This document shows, piece after piece, positions 17,840 through 27,756 of a DNA stretch of 64,000 nucleotides. The DNA is from Candidatus Margulisiibacteriota bacterium. GTDB lineage: Bacteria > Margulisbacteria > Riflemargulisbacteria > GWF2-39-127. Position 1 is the first letter of the stretch, and the number at the start of each line of letters is the position of its first letter. The stretch lies in the NCBI GenBank assembly GCA_003242895.1, contig QKMY01000045.1, positions 186,001 through 250,000 of the forward strand. Direction: 5' to 3'. Made by a program: the position numbers and the translations under genes. The notes beneath the pieces are model-generated. The model searched no databases. It saw nothing but the letters and a program-made list of their open reading frames with translations, and had not been told where the DNA came from.

Positions 17840-18499
17840 TTGCCGCTTAATTATATATCACATAAAGAAAATCAAGCATTAAATGCAATTCTCGCGGAAG
17901 GTCTTAATAATGGGGCACTTGCACTCTCAGAGATGCTCAACAAAAATATACAGATCAAGACTCCCGATACAAAAGTAATTAAACTAAGAGATCTCCCTAA
18001 TCTGCTCGGTGGCGCAGAGATAATAGTCACCGGGATTTTTTTGCGGTTCCAAGAAGGGCTTAACTTAAATGCTTTTGATATTTCCACAGGAATTTCAGGA
18101 AGTATCCTGATCCTTTTCTCCGTTGATAAAGCCTTCGAAATAACAAGCATTCTCCTGAGCAGTGTTGATTACACACCGGCAATAGATCCTAAAATGATCT
18201 TTGAGTCCGCCTTAGGTGAAGTAGGGAATATTACCGGATCAGCGGTACTGAACACTATCTCTGATAAATTAAAAATTCCTATTAACCCTTCACCACCTGC
18301 TGTTGTCACAGACATGGCCGGGTCATTACTTGAATCGGTTGCGGCAACATCACTCATTGAGGATAATGAAATAATTCTTATTGATACCTGCTTCATTAAT
18401 GAATCCAGAGAAATTAAAGGACACTTCATACTGCTTCCTGATTCAAAAGAAAGCATATTAGAAATCCTTAACAAACTAGGAGCCGCCAACAATGACTGA
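17840..18499 (+). CDS. cheC: CheC family CheY-P phosphatase
   Basis: Dephosphorylates CheY-P and partners with CheD. The 219 residues contain both CheC active-site motifs of the E-x-x-N type: E20/N23 in ILAEGLNNGALALSEML and E127/N130 in ESALGEVGNITGSAVLN. The length is close to the usual 200-210. The start is TTG 17840 with AAAGGAG at 17826-17832. It overlaps cheD by 8 bases, consistent with the CheC-CheD complex known from Bacillus and Thermotoga. A second, distinct phosphatase, CheX, lies at 43.7 kb. Confidence 0.88.
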   Translation: MPLNYISHKENQALNAILAEGLNNGALALSEMLNKNIQIKTPDTKVIKLRDLPNLLGGAEIIVTGIFLRFQEGLNLNAFDISTGISGSILILFSVDKAFEITSILLSSVDYTPAIDPKMIFESALGEVGNITGSAVLNTISDKLKIPINPSPPAVVTDMAGSLLESVAATSLIEDNEIILIDTCFINESREIKGHFILLPDSKESILEILNKLGAANND

Positions 18500-18983
18500 A
18501 ATGGTGATATCGGTGGGTCTTGGAGAGGTACACGTCTCTAAAGATCCCTCTGTTGTACTTGCTGCACATGGACTTGGCTCGTGTATTGGATTGCTAGCCT
18601 ATGATCCTATTCACAAAATCGGAGGCCTCGCCCATATTCTCCTCCCAGACAGTACCATTATTAAAGTATGCGATAATAAAGGAAAATTTGCCGACACGGC
18701 AATACCATACCTTATTGAACTAATGAAAGGACAAGGAGCAATCCAGATCAATCTGATGATCAAAATTGCCGGTGGAGCGCAAATGTTTGCTGTACCCGGT
18801 ATGAATTCAAAAATGAATATCGGAGAGAAAAACATCATTGCAGTAAAAAGAGCATTAAGCCAAGTCAACCTGAAAATAAAAGCCGAAGAAGTCGGGGGAC
18901 ATACTGGCCGCACAGTAAAATTATTCGTAAAAGACGGCACGTCTCTTATACGTACCGCAGGTTTAAATGAAAAAGTTTTTTGA
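18492..18983 (+). CDS. cheD: CheD chemoreceptor glutamine deamidase
   Basis: Deamidates receptor glutamines and stimulates CheC. It has 163 residues. The catalytic Cys is C31 in GLGSCIG and the His is H48 in GGLAHILLP. KIAGGAQMFAVPGMNSKMNIG and AEEVGGHTGRTVKL are further family markers. Relative to Thermotoga maritima CheD (T21, C27, H44), the Thr six residues before the Cys is Ala (A25) here. This could weaken deamidation while sparing CheC binding. It overlaps cheC and precedes cheB by 9 bases. Confidence 0.92.
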   Translation: MTEMVISVGLGEVHVSKDPSVVLAAHGLGSCIGLLAYDPIHKIGGLAHILLPDSTIIKVCDNKGKFADTAIPYLIELMKGQGAIQINLMIKIAGGAQMFAVPGMNSKMNIGEKNIIAVKRALSQVNLKIKAEEVGGHTGRTVKLFVKDGTSLIRTAGLNEKVF

Positions 18984-18992
18984 GGATTAATA

Positions 18993-20045
18993 ATGGCTGA
19001 ACGAATAAAAGTTATGATTGTCGATGATGCCGCTTATATCAGGTTTATATTAACAAAGTATTTGTCACAAGAACCTGATATCGAAGTCATTGCCACCGCA
19101 ACTAATGGGATAGATGCACTAAAAAAACTAGAAGAAATTCGTCCGGATGTCATGACAGTCGATATTGAGATGCCAGGGATGAATGGCATCGAGTTGTTAA
19201 AAAAGGTTATGTCTACGAACCCTGTTCCAATTATAATGCTTAGCAGCTTATCTCCTGAGATATCCGATATTACTATCAAAGCACTTCAATATGGTGCAAT
19301 TGATTTTATAAATAAAGATAGCATCAAGCTAAGTGTTGATGTTACAAAGGTACACCGAAAGCTTATTGATATTATTAAAACAGCTAAAATGGCTAAGTTA
19401 AAAAAACTTGAGCCAGACGACCAAATAACAGCTGCTCCCATTGTAAGACAAACCTCCTTTAAGATCACGAAGGCTCAAATAATCGCGATCGGATGTTCTA
19501 CCGGAGGACCAAAAGCACTCTATCACCTGGTCCCGTTATTACCACCAAATTTGCCGGCCGGAATTGTTATTGTACAGCATATGCCAGCAAAATTTACTAC
19601 TTCGCTGGCCAATAGATTAAATGAAATTTCTAAAATAAGTGTTAAAGAAGCTGAAGACGGAGACCTTGTATTGCCTGGTCGGGTGCTTATTGCACCAGGG
19701 GATTATCACATGGAAATTAAAGCTAATTTTACGGTAAAGTTGAATCAATCACCGCATGTAAATCACGTTCGACCAGCGGTTGATGTACTATTTAATTCCC
19801 TGCCTGCGGTATATGGCAAAAATATAACAGGAATTATTTTAACCGGCATGGGGCAAGATGGCGCTAATGGTGCAGAAACAATAAAAAAGAGCGGCGGATA
19901 TATTATTGCTGAAGCAGAAAGTACCTGCACGATTTACGGAATGCCTAAGGTTATTGCAGAAAGAAACCTAGCCGATAAAGTATTACCACTAACTGCTATC
20001 AATGAACAGATTATATCGTTTTTTAAGAATAAAGGGGAATTATAA
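18993..20045 (+). CDS. cheB: CheB chemoreceptor methylesterase/deamidase
   Basis: Removes methyl groups from receptors when phosphorylated. Residues 5-120 are a receiver domain with phospho-acceptor D57 (VMTVDIEMPGMNG) and acidic pair D11/D12. Residues about 160-345 are the methylesterase: catalytic Ser in GCSTGGPKAL, His in VQHMPAKFT and Asp in TGMGQDGANG. The total of 350 residues is standard. It sits between cheD and cheR; its TAA overlaps the cheR ATG by one base. Confidence 0.97.
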   Translation: MAERIKVMIVDDAAYIRFILTKYLSQEPDIEVIATATNGIDALKKLEEIRPDVMTVDIEMPGMNGIELLKKVMSTNPVPIIMLSSLSPEISDITIKALQYGAIDFINKDSIKLSVDVTKVHRKLIDIIKTAKMAKLKKLEPDDQITAAPIVRQTSFKITKAQIIAIGCSTGGPKALYHLVPLLPPNLPAGIVIVQHMPAKFTTSLANRLNEISKISVKEAEDGDLVLPGRVLIAPGDYHMEIKANFTVKLNQSPHVNHVRPAVDVLFNSLPAVYGKNITGIILTGMGQDGANGAETIKKSGGYIIAEAESTCTIYGMPKVIAERNLADKVLPLTAINEQIISFFKNKGEL

Positions 20046-20839
20046 TGGACGTTATTATAGATGATATGGACTATACCCTCTTTAAGAGGAAAGTGAATGA
20101 TTTTATTGGATTTGACCTTAACTCCTATAAACAAAAGCAAATGTATCGCAGGCTTAATTCGCTCATCGCCCGATTAAATGTGAAAACTTTTGCAGACTAT
20201 TTTAATTTGATTAAAAATGATCCATCTAAACTGGAAGAGTTTAAAAATTTTGTAACAATTAATGTTACGGAATTTTTTAGAAATCCAGAAAAATTTGATG
20301 ACTTGATTCAATTTGTCCTCCCTGAATTAATTAAGAACAGCCATAATGGCTTAAAAATATGGAGTGCAGGCTGTTCTTTAGGCGCGGAAGCATATACTCT
20401 CTCAATTATTATGCAGGAGAACTTCAGATTTGTTCCATACTCAATAATTGCCACTGATATCGATGAGGAAATCCTAAAAAAAGCCAAGCTTGGCGTTTAC
20501 ATGGAAAACGAAATAAGGAATATTCCAAAACACATATTAAATAAATATTTTACACAAAACGATAAAGGAGGGGCAATTCAAGAGAATGTAAAGAAGAATG
20601 TAACCTTTAAAAAAAATAATTTATTACAGGATATATTCGAGCGTGACTTTGACCTCATACTCTGCCGAAATGTTGTCATCTACTTTACAGAAGAAACTAA
20701 AAATATTTTATACAAAAAGTTTTATGATTCACTAAAAGCAAATGGAATATTATTTGTCGGTGGAACAGAAAACATTCTCAATTCAAAAGAATTGGGTTTC
20801 ATCGTGCCAAAGCCATTTTTTTATAAAAAAGCTAAATAA
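20045..20839 (+). CDS. cheR: CheR chemoreceptor methyltransferase
   Basis: SAM-dependent enzyme methylating receptor glutamates. It has 264 residues. The helical N-domain (about 1-75) ends with NVTEFFRNPEKF. SAM motif I is IWSAGCSLGAEAYTLSII. ATDIDEEILKKAK and FDLILCRNVVIYFTEE are the second and fourth motifs, and LFVGGTENI closes the fold. It starts at an ATG overlapping the cheB stop (TAATG), implying coupling. With CheB and CheD it forms the adaptation arm, although no receptor is in the window. Confidence 0.96.
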   Translation: MDVIIDDMDYTLFKRKVNDFIGFDLNSYKQKQMYRRLNSLIARLNVKTFADYFNLIKNDPSKLEEFKNFVTINVTEFFRNPEKFDDLIQFVLPELIKNSHNGLKIWSAGCSLGAEAYTLSIIMQENFRFVPYSIIATDIDEEILKKAKLGVYMENEIRNIPKHILNKYFTQNDKGGAIQENVKKNVTFKKNNLLQDIFERDFDLILCRNVVIYFTEETKNILYKKFYDSLKANGILFVGGTENILNSKELGFIVPKPFFYKKAK

Positions 20840-20876
20840 GATCTCTAGTAACGATAAGGCGCAAAAGGAAGGCTAT

Positions 20877-21719
20877 ATGTCAGATAATTTATTAAATTAT
20901 ATCTTAAATAAAATTAGAGACTTACCCCCACTTCCGGAGAGTACCCATAAAATTCTTCAAATTGCAGGGAATAATGCTTCATCTGCCAAAGATCTTGCAA
21001 AAGTTTTAGAAAAAGACTTATCGCTCACTACAAAAGTCTTGAAACTAGTCAACTCGTCATTTTATGGCTTCTCCAGAGAGATTTCTACAATTTCGCAGGC
21101 TGTAGTATATTTAGGCTTTAATACAATAAAAAGTCTTGTATTAACAGCTTCATCATACGATACGCTCAATAAAGATGTCGTATCGTATGAACTTGAAAAA
21201 GGGATGTTATGGAAGCACTCAATTGCCTGCGCGTCTTGCTCTCGTCTAATAGCCAAGGAAATAAAATACAGTGACCCAGAAGAAGCATATATTGCCGGGC
21301 TTATTCACGATATCGGGAAATTAATGATTGACCAATATGCGAATAATCTCTTCAAGCTTATTCTTGAAAAAGTTACTACAGATGCAATATCTTTCGATAA
21401 GGCAGAAAAAGAAGTACTTGGATTTGACCATCCTGAAATAGGTAGCAAAATTGCACAAAAATGGAATTTCCCTTTATCTCTGGTAGAATCGATTTCTTAT
21501 CATCATCAACCGGAAAATGCTACAAATCATAAAGAACTAACCTATATCGTACACCTGGCAAACACTATTACCGCTATGGCAGGTATCGGTATTGGCAATG
21601 ACTCCCTGCAATATAATTTTCAACCGAATACCCTCGATATCTTACAATTAAAGGAAGAGAACGTACAAAATTATATCATTCAATTATCAGAAATTATAAA
21701 TAAAGATATTGCGTCCTAA
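20877..21719 (+). CDS. HDOD-domain protein
   Basis: A 280-residue protein with an HDOD domain (about 10-205), a fold related to HD phosphohydrolases and found in signalling and motility proteins. It shows RDLPPLPESTHKILQ, LTTKVLKLVNSSFYG, AVVYLGFNTIKSLVLTAS and AGLIHDIGKLMID, so the HD pair is retained, and a second HHQPENA motif later. ATG 20877 is chosen because AAAGGAAGG precedes it, although the frame is open further back into cheR. It is last in the chemotaxis operon. The partner is unknown; a link to c-di-GMP or flagellar control is only a family-level guess. Confidence 0.85.
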   Translation: MSDNLLNYILNKIRDLPPLPESTHKILQIAGNNASSAKDLAKVLEKDLSLTTKVLKLVNSSFYGFSREISTISQAVVYLGFNTIKSLVLTASSYDTLNKDVVSYELEKGMLWKHSIACASCSRLIAKEIKYSDPEEAYIAGLIHDIGKLMIDQYANNLFKLILEKVTTDAISFDKAEKEVLGFDHPEIGSKIAQKWNFPLSLVESISYHHQPENATNHKELTYIVHLANTITAMAGIGIGNDSLQYNFQPNTLDILQLKEENVQNYIIQLSEIINKDIAS

Positions 21720-21947
21720 TGTACTAGCTATATCCTATCTCAATTTTTGCTAAACTAAATATTGCTTCTTATACAATTAGAAATTTGATAAAATGAATGT
21801 ACTAGGACTTATTATTCAAGCTTATACCGTAGTCTTGTTGTAAAAAGAGACAATATCTCAAGATAAAAGGATCTTAATGCATGAATATTGCTTCTATATT
21901 TTATTTCAACACTAACAAATTTACTTTATTCTTAAGAATTATGTACT

Positions 21948-23051
21948 ATGAGTAATATATTAACACAAGAAGAAATAGATGCTCTTTTAGCTGCGTCAAA
22001 CCTAGCCGAGGAAGGAGCCCTAGCGGCTCCGCAATCTGCAACCGCGAATAATTCATCTTCTCAACAAGAAAGTCCGGTCGTTAAACGAGGTGCGAGAACT
22101 AGTAAGAGGATTTCTCTCTATGATTTCAGACGCCCGAACAAATTTTCAAAAGATCATATGCGTCATATTCAGATGATACATGATAATTTTTCCCGTATCT
22201 ACAAGCCCACACTAACCTTCCAACTACGAACAAACGCGCACTTGCGCCTCATCTATATTGAACAGCACTCCTATGAAGAGTTTCTGGATCTTGCTAATAA
22301 CCAAACAATCTACGCCATACTTTCTTTTTTAAAAGGTCGGGCGATATTGGGCATTGATATACAAACCATTTTAGTAATAATAGAAAGGCTGCTCGGTGGC
22401 GAAGGTAGTGCGAATTTAAATCGCAGAGAACTCACCGATATAGAGATGAGCCTTTTCCAGCGTATGCTGGAACGTATTATTGCAAGCTTAACTGAAGCAT
22501 GGGGTAGTATTCTTACCTCAACCCCTAAAGTAGAACTTATTGAGAACAATCCGCAAGTGATACAAATCGTTTCCCCAAATGAGATTGTTATCAAGCTTGT
22601 CATTGAAATAGCTATTGGAGAAGAATACACAGGGAACATTACCCTTTGCTATCCCTACGTTTCCCTAGCACCAATAATCGACGATCTAGGGTCATATCAA
22701 TGGATTACGTCAGAAATCGAAAAAACATTTACCCAAGAAGATGAAGCTTTCATCAAAAGAAGAATTGAAAAAACTAAAGTTCCTATAATTTTTGAATTAG
22801 GAAAGACAACAATAACCTTACGAGACTTGCTTAACCTTCAAATAGGAGACATTATTAAGCTCGATAAACGAGCTACTGATAATCTCCCGTTAAAAATAGG
22901 AGGCAAAATAAAGTTTCTTGGTCAGTGTGGCATTATTGGAAAGAATTTAGCTGGCAAAATTGAAGAGGCTATATATCCCGATAGCGATGACAGCTATATT
23001 AATAGAATACTCGATAAAGAAAATAACCGGTTTTTAAAAGAGCCTGATTAG
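21948..23051 (+). CDS. fliM: Flagellar motor switch protein FliM
   Basis: C-ring component binding CheY-P. It has 367 residues. The N-terminus ILTQEEIDALLAA is the CheY-P-binding peptide (usual form LSQxEIDALL). A Ser/Gln-rich linker runs to about residue 45. The FliM middle domain includes YDFRRPNKFSKDHMRHIQ and LLGGEGSANLNRRELTDIE. The last 80 residues form the FliN-like domain (ELGKTTITLRDLLNLQIGDI). No fliN, fliG or fliY is adjacent, so it is detached from the usual flagellar operon and sits beside the chemotaxis operon. ATG 21948 has no clear ribosome binding site. The 230-base gap before it holds no called gene. Confidence 0.96.
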   Translation: MSNILTQEEIDALLAASNLAEEGALAAPQSATANNSSSQQESPVVKRGARTSKRISLYDFRRPNKFSKDHMRHIQMIHDNFSRIYKPTLTFQLRTNAHLRLIYIEQHSYEEFLDLANNQTIYAILSFLKGRAILGIDIQTILVIIERLLGGEGSANLNRRELTDIEMSLFQRMLERIIASLTEAWGSILTSTPKVELIENNPQVIQIVSPNEIVIKLVIEIAIGEEYTGNITLCYPYVSLAPIIDDLGSYQWITSEIEKTFTQEDEAFIKRRIEKTKVPIIFELGKTTITLRDLLNLQIGDIIKLDKRATDNLPLKIGGKIKFLGQCGIIGKNLAGKIEEAIYPDSDDSYINRILDKENNRFLKEPD

Positions 23052-23114
23052 TACTCATCGCAATGAAAAAAACCATAAAAAAGTGAACAGTTATTACTTA
23101 CAATTTTTTTTGCT

Positions 23115-23154
23115 AAAAATAAAGCCCTCTTCAAGTGTTAAAGAAGGGGGCTTT
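23115..23154 (-). terminator. Intrinsic terminator, shared between fliM and the Cache-domain gene
   Basis: A 12-bp stem (23121-23132 with 23143-23154, one G-U pair) with a ten-base loop. Read on the minus strand it is followed by ATTTTTA, so it ends the Cache-domain transcript; it may also stop fliM read-through. Confidence 0.8.
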
Positions 23155-23177
23155 ATCGAAGAATTAATATGTTTAAA

Positions 23178-23717
23178 TTAAAGTGCTTTTTTAGCTTCTT
23201 CAGGAAAAAGCTTTAATATATCTTCCTTAGTTACATCATATGGTCCGGCTCCAATTATGTATTCAACCCCATCTTTTTTTAACATTTTCACATAGGATAC
23301 TTTTGCAGCAGCTTCAACTGCTCCAGGTTTCGGCCATGAATATGCCACCCAGCCATTTTCATGTTTCTGCGCCATTTTAATAAATAAATTAAAAAAAGCT
23401 ACTCCTTTTACGTCTTTAACTCCAAGCAGATTTTTTCCTTTTAAAGCTGGTTTTGCCGCATTGAGGATAGTGTTACCGGTTGAGTCAATTATAAAAATAT
23501 ACCCTTGTTCACTATCGAAAAAGAAGTCGCCCTTTTTATCTAAGATTTTTCTTTCGGCACTCTGTGCACCTTCTTTATTAATTAGTTGTGCTGCTGCATT
23601 TACTTTCTCTTTATACAAGACTAACCTTGCCTTCATATCGGTTTTTTTGTCTGCACTTATCGCGACTCCTGTAAACATTAATGTTAATAACAAAAACATA
23701 CTCACACGTCTGACCAT
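23178..23717 (-). CDS. Exported single-Cache-domain protein
   Basis: A 179-residue protein with a clear signal peptide (MFLLLTLMFTGVAISA) and one Cache-type ligand-binding domain. It shows the pattern QGYIFIIDSTGNTILNAAKP, GKNLLGVKDVKGVAFFN, GWVAYSWPKPG and YIIGAGPYD, typical of small Cache domains found in chemoreceptors and histidine kinases. Here the domain is alone with no membrane anchor after it, so it should be a free periplasmic protein. It may bind a small ligand and interact with a receptor; this is inference. AAGGAGG precedes ATG 23717. It is convergent with fliM. Confidence 0.75.
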   Translation of the reverse strand: MVRRVSMFLLLTLMFTGVAISADKKTDMKARLVLYKEKVNAAAQLINKEGAQSAERKILDKKGDFFFDSEQGYIFIIDSTGNTILNAAKPALKGKNLLGVKDVKGVAFFNLFIKMAQKHENGWVAYSWPKPGAVEAAAKVSYVKMLKKDGVEYIIGAGPYDVTKEDILKLFPEEAKKAL

Positions 23718-24150
23718 ATGCTATTATTCCTCCTTGTTTATTTATGCTTTTTTATATAATATAAGAAATGCATATTAATATTTTATCTTGAAAATTAGAA
23801 TTTCACAATGCCTGCATGATTATTATTCAGAAAGATCGCATACAAATTGAAACCAAGGGAATTAACCCACCTAACGGCATTGACGCTCTATCAGGGCAAT
23901 CGCATACTAAATGAAAAAATGCTTAATAAATCTCGTCATCCCAGCATGATTTTATGGGGGAACCATCTAACCCAATTAAATAATAAGTAACTTGTATAAA
24001 TAACTAATATACTGCTAATTGGAGAAATTATGGATAATAATACTGATTGGAATGACCTTGATATTCGGCTTTAGTTATGGATCCCTGATAAAGAAATTCA
24101 GCGATAAGCCATTACCCTGGATGTGCGATGCATCTCCATTGCCACGTCAA
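23718..24150. other. Intergenic region with degraded repeat-like sequence
   Basis: About 430 bases without a called gene. It contains REP-like fragments (CTCGTCATCCCAGCATGATT near 23935, and two copies of TCGCATAC about 70 bases apart). A 14-codon frame at 24030-24074 begins after GGAGAAATT but stops at once. It looks like decayed sequence. Confidence 0.4.
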
Positions 24151-24948
24151 CTAGTCACGTTTGTCTATTCTTGTTATTTTAATAGCTTTACCGGTTGAAT
24201 TATCAATACTTATCAGAACTGCCTGGAGCATATTTCTGGATTTTTTTGGGGGGGAAAACCTTACAGATCTTTGCGTAAGAAACCGCTCAATAATAGGCTC
24301 AGTAGAAAACCCCAAGATACCTTCGATACATCCAGTCATACCTACATCAGTAATATAAGCGGTACCACCCTTTAAGATACTCTCATCTGCTGTTACTACA
24401 TGAGTATGTGTTCCGACTACGGCAGATACCATGCCCTCGAAGTAGTAACCAATAGCTTTCTTTTCAGAGGTAGCTTCAGCATGTATATCAATTAAAATAT
24501 TCTTATACCCTTCCTTTTGCAACGTATCAATTATAGATCTTCCGGCTCTAAAAGGGCAGTCGACAGTTGACGTAAAGACTCTCCCCAACAAATTAACAAC
24601 TGCTAATGAACAGGAGTTTTTCTTAATTACCGAATATCCTTTGCCTGGGTTTCCCGGTGGATAATTAAGAGGACGAATAAGTCGATCAAAGTCATCCATT
24701 ATCTCTACAAATTCTTTTTGATCGTAAATATGGTTACCCGAAGTAAAAAAGTCTATTCCCAGCGATAATAGTTCATGATAAACAGATCTGGTGCAACCAA
24801 ACCCTCCAGCCGCATTTTCAATATTAGCGATAACCAAATCAATATTATATTCCTTTTTAAGCTCAGGCAAAAAATCTTCAATAGCCTGTCTACCAGGTTT
24901 TCCAACTATATCTCCGATAAATAATACATCAATTACGTTACCTTGCAC
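24151..24948 (-). CDS. ymdB: YmdB-family metallophosphoesterase
   Basis: A 265-residue dinuclear-metal phosphodiesterase; the Bacillus member hydrolyses 2',3'-cyclic nucleotides. It shows DVLFIGDIVGKPGRQAI, IANIENAAGGFG, FFTSGNHIYDQ, IHAEATSEKKAIGYYFEG, VVGTHTHVVTADE and YITDVGMTGC. These carry the metal-binding Asp, Asn and His residues. The start is GTG 24948 with a weak ribosome binding site. It follows rny on the same strand, as rny and ymdB are neighbours in Bacillus, but a terminator separates them. Confidence 0.93.
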   Translation of the reverse strand: MQGNVIDVLFIGDIVGKPGRQAIEDFLPELKKEYNIDLVIANIENAAGGFGCTRSVYHELLSLGIDFFTSGNHIYDQKEFVEIMDDFDRLIRPLNYPPGNPGKGYSVIKKNSCSLAVVNLLGRVFTSTVDCPFRAGRSIIDTLQKEGYKNILIDIHAEATSEKKAIGYYFEGMVSAVVGTHTHVVTADESILKGGTAYITDVGMTGCIEGILGFSTEPIIERFLTQRSVRFSPPKKSRNMLQAVLISIDNSTGKAIKITRIDKRD

Positions 24949-24995
24949 TTCAGACCACCATTTCTAATCATTAATGGAATTTATTTCTTGGTATT

Positions 24996-25030
24996 AATAA
25001 AACAAAAACGCGGACCTAAGCCCGCGTTTT
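24996..25030 (-). terminator. Intrinsic terminator of rny
   Basis: A 9-bp stem (25005-25013 with 25022-25030) and an eight-base loop, followed on the minus strand by a T-rich tract (TTGTTTTA), just after the rny stop. Confidence 0.85.
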
Positions 25031-25038
25031 CATCCTTA

Positions 25039-26580
25039 TTATTTTGCGAATTCAACAGTTCTTGTTTCTCTAATAACTGAAACTTTGATCTGTCCGGGAT
25101 ATTCCAATTCTCTCTCGATTTTTTTAGCTACATCTCTTGCTAATTTTACAGAACCGGTATCATCGATAACATCAGGCCTTACCATTATTCGAATTTCTCT
25201 ACCCGCCTGAATTGCGTATGATTTTTCAACTCCGCCAAAGGAGTTCGCCAACGTCTCGAGTTTCTCAAGTCGTTTAATGTAAGCTTCTAACGACTCTCTT
25301 CTGGCACCAGGTCTAGCTGCAGACACAGCATCACCGGCTAGGACTAGAATCGCCTCAATAGTATTCGGTGGAATATCTTCATGATGCGCAGCAATACAAT
25401 GAACAATTTCGTCTGACTCTCCATATCGTTTTGCCAAATCTGCACCGATCTGCTGATGTGTACCTTCTTGCTCGAAATCAATAGCTTTTCCTATGTCATG
25501 CAATAACCCTGCTCTTCTCGCAAGCCTTACATTTACACCAAGCTCTTGCGCCATAAGACTTGAAATATGCGCTACTTCAACAGAATGCTGAAGAACATTC
25601 TGGCCATAACTAGTCCTAAACTGCAATCTACCTAAAAGCTCTATTAATTTTGGATTTAGATTCTGGACATCTACCTCCATAGCTACCTGTTCACCACGTT
25701 CGATGATCTTGTTATATACTTCTTCTTTTGCATAATTGTATACTTCTTCAACACGCGCAGGATGAATCCTGCCATCAGAAACTAATTTCTCTAAACATAT
25801 TCTTGCAATTTCTCTTCTAATCGGATCAAATCCGGATAGAATAACGGCTTCCGGCGTATCATCAACAACCAGATCGATTCCGGTAAGTGTCTCAAAAGCC
25901 CGAATATTACGACCTTCCCGACCAATTATTCTTCCTTTCATTTCTTCATTCGGCAACTGAACAACTGAAGTTGTATAATCAACAACATGATCAACCGCAC
26001 AACGTTGTATCGCTGTAGATACGATCTCACGAGCCTTTTTCTGCGCCGTTTGTTTAGCCTGAGTTTCTACTTCTTTGATTAGGATTGCCGCTTCTTTTTT
26101 TACTTCTCTTTCTATGTGGACAAGAAGTAACTTTTTTGCGTCTTCCCTGGTCAGATTAGAAACCTTTTCTAAGGCTTCAATTTGTTGCTGGTAAACGTTT
26201 TCGAGTTTTTTCTTTAATCCCTGGACTTCTTCCTGTTTACTATCAAGTAATTTTTCTCGCTTATTGACTTCATCTTCCCTACTATCCAGATGTTCTTCCT
26301 TTGATACAATCCTCTTTTCGAACCCTATAAGTTCCGATCTCCTACTTTTTGACTCTTCCTCAAATTCCTTCCGGGCCTTGATAACCTCATCCTTTGCCTC
26401 AATAACTGCTTCCCTGCGGATAACTTCTGCCTTTCTTTCTGCATCCTCAACAAGTTTCTTTACGCGTAATTCTGCATTTTTTATCTTATCGTCAGAAGAT
26501 ATTTTTTTATAAAATGCAAAGCTTACAAGTACTAACGATATTGCAATTGCTATTACTGTTACGATTATTATTCCTGTCAA
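25039..26580 (-). CDS. rny: Ribonuclease Y
   Basis: Membrane-anchored endoribonuclease that starts mRNA decay. At 513 residues it has the usual length. An N-terminal helix ([20 protein letters not shown]) is followed by a long charged coiled coil (about 30-170). A KH domain contains [19 protein letters not shown]. The HD domain contains [14 protein letters not shown] and [10 protein letters not shown]. It starts at TTG 26580 after AAGGAGG. It lies directly downstream of recA, matching the recA-rny order of Firmicutes. Confidence 0.98.
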   Translation of the reverse strand: MTGIIIVTVIAIAISLVLVSFAFYKKISSDDKIKNAELRVKKLVEDAERKAEVIRREAVIEAKDEVIKARKEFEEESKSRRSELIGFEKRIVSKEEHLDSREDEVNKREKLLDSKQEEVQGLKKKLENVYQQQIEALEKVSNLTREDAKKLLLVHIEREVKKEAAILIKEVETQAKQTAQKKAREIVSTAIQRCAVDHVVDYTTSVVQLPNEEMKGRIIGREGRNIRAFETLTGIDLVVDDTPEAVILSGFDPIRREIARICLEKLVSDGRIHPARVEEVYNYAKEEVYNKIIERGEQVAMEVDVQNLNPKLIELLGRLQFRTSYGQNVLQHSVEVAHISSLMAQELGVNVRLARRAGLLHDIGKAIDFEQEGTHQQIGADLAKRYGESDEIVHCIAAHHEDIPPNTIEAILVLAGDAVSAARPGARRESLEAYIKRLEKLETLANSFGGVEKSYAIQAGREIRIMVRPDVIDDTGSVKLARDVAKKIERELEYPGQIKVSVIRETRTVEFAK

Positions 26581-26656
26581 CGATCTAACCTCCTTTATAC
26601 TAATTTCTCAAACATACTGACCCTATTCTTCACGACCACATAAAACAACAAAACTA

Positions 26657-27697
26657 TCATTTCTTGCTTTCTTCAACTGCTTTTGCATTTGAAGGTAGGT
26701 CTTTATTTGTAGCTGGCACAAGTCCCATTTCCTTCTTTAGTTTTTCTTTTAACTTTAACATCATCTCTTGATTCTGCTTTAAAAATTCTCTTACATTTTC
26801 TTTTCCTTGACCAAGCCTTTGGTTTTCATAAGAATACCAGGCTCCGCTTTTTTCGATCAACTTATGCTTCACAGCAAGGTCTATTAAATCGCCTTCCACA
26901 GAAATTCCTACACCGTACATTATGTCAAATTCAGCGGTTTTAAATGGTGGGGCAACTTTGTTCTTAACAACTTTCACTTTCACTCTATTCCCAACAATTT
27001 CTTCTCCAACTTTTAAGATATCCGATTTTCGGACATCTAGTCTAATTGAAGAATAGAACTTTAACGCCCTACCTCCAGGAGTTGTTTCGGGATTACCAAA
27101 CATAATTCCAATTTTTTCTCTAAGCTGATTGATAAAGATCACGATAGAACTTGACTTACTCGTAACTGCGGTTAACTTTCGAAGACCTTGAGACATCAGC
27201 CTGGCCTGAAGCCCAACATGCTGATCACCCATACTTCCTTCTAATTCAACTTTTGGTATAAGTGCAGCTACAGAGTCAATTACCACAACATCTATAGCGC
27301 CACTTCGTACTAAAGTCTCACAAATTTCTAATGCCTGCTCACCATAATCAGGTTGCGAAATTAACAGACTTTCTACATTGATGCCAATACGTTTAGCATA
27401 GTTAGGATCAAACGCATGTTCAGCATCAATAAAGGCACAAGTTCCACCTAATTTTTGCGCCTCAGCAATTAAATGTAAAGATAAAGTGGTTTTTCCTGAC
27501 GATTCAGGACCAAAGATTTCCACAACTCTACCTATCGGGTATCCGCCGACACCTAATGCCTCATCCAGGGATAATGCACCCGATGGAATAGTTTTCACTT
27601 CAAATTTCTGAAAATCACCCCATTTCATTATGGAACCTTTTCCGAAATTCTTCTCAATCTGAGATATTGCTATCTCTAATGCCTGTTCTTTTGACAT
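26657..27697 (-). CDS. recA: Recombinase RecA
   Basis: Forms filaments on single-stranded DNA for recombination and the SOS response. It has 346 residues. Walker A is [13 protein letters not shown]; other markers are [56 protein letters not shown]-type loop residues and [19 protein letters not shown] lies upstream of ATG 27697. I saw no convincing LexA box nearby. It sits between pncC and rny, the classic Firmicutes-like order. Confidence 0.99.
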   Translation of the reverse strand: MSKEQALEIAISQIEKNFGKGSIMKWGDFQKFEVKTIPSGALSLDEALGVGGYPIGRVVEIFGPESSGKTTLSLHLIAEAQKLGGTCAFIDAEHAFDPNYAKRIGINVESLLISQPDYGEQALEICETLVRSGAIDVVVIDSVAALIPKVELEGSMGDQHVGLQARLMSQGLRKLTAVTSKSSSIVIFINQLREKIGIMFGNPETTPGGRALKFYSSIRLDVRKSDILKVGEEIVGNRVKVKVVKNKVAPPFKTAEFDIMYGVGISVEGDLIDLAVKHKLIEKSGAWYSYENQRLGQGKENVREFLKQNQEMMLKLKEKLKKEMGLVPATNKDLPSNAKAVEESKK

Positions 27698-27756
27698 ATA
27701 CTATTAACCTCCCAAAAACCTTAAAAAATGCTTAACTTATCTTTCGATAGTTGATA

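Noticed and set aside
21781-21850. Short frame MNVLGLIIQAYTVVLL before fliM, resembling the start of YggT
   Set aside because: Only 16 codons with no continuation in any frame; not enough to call a gene or pseudogene.
24030-24074. 14-codon frame after GGAGAAATT in the gap before ymdB
   Set aside because: It stops at once and the surrounding sequence looks decayed; most likely chance.
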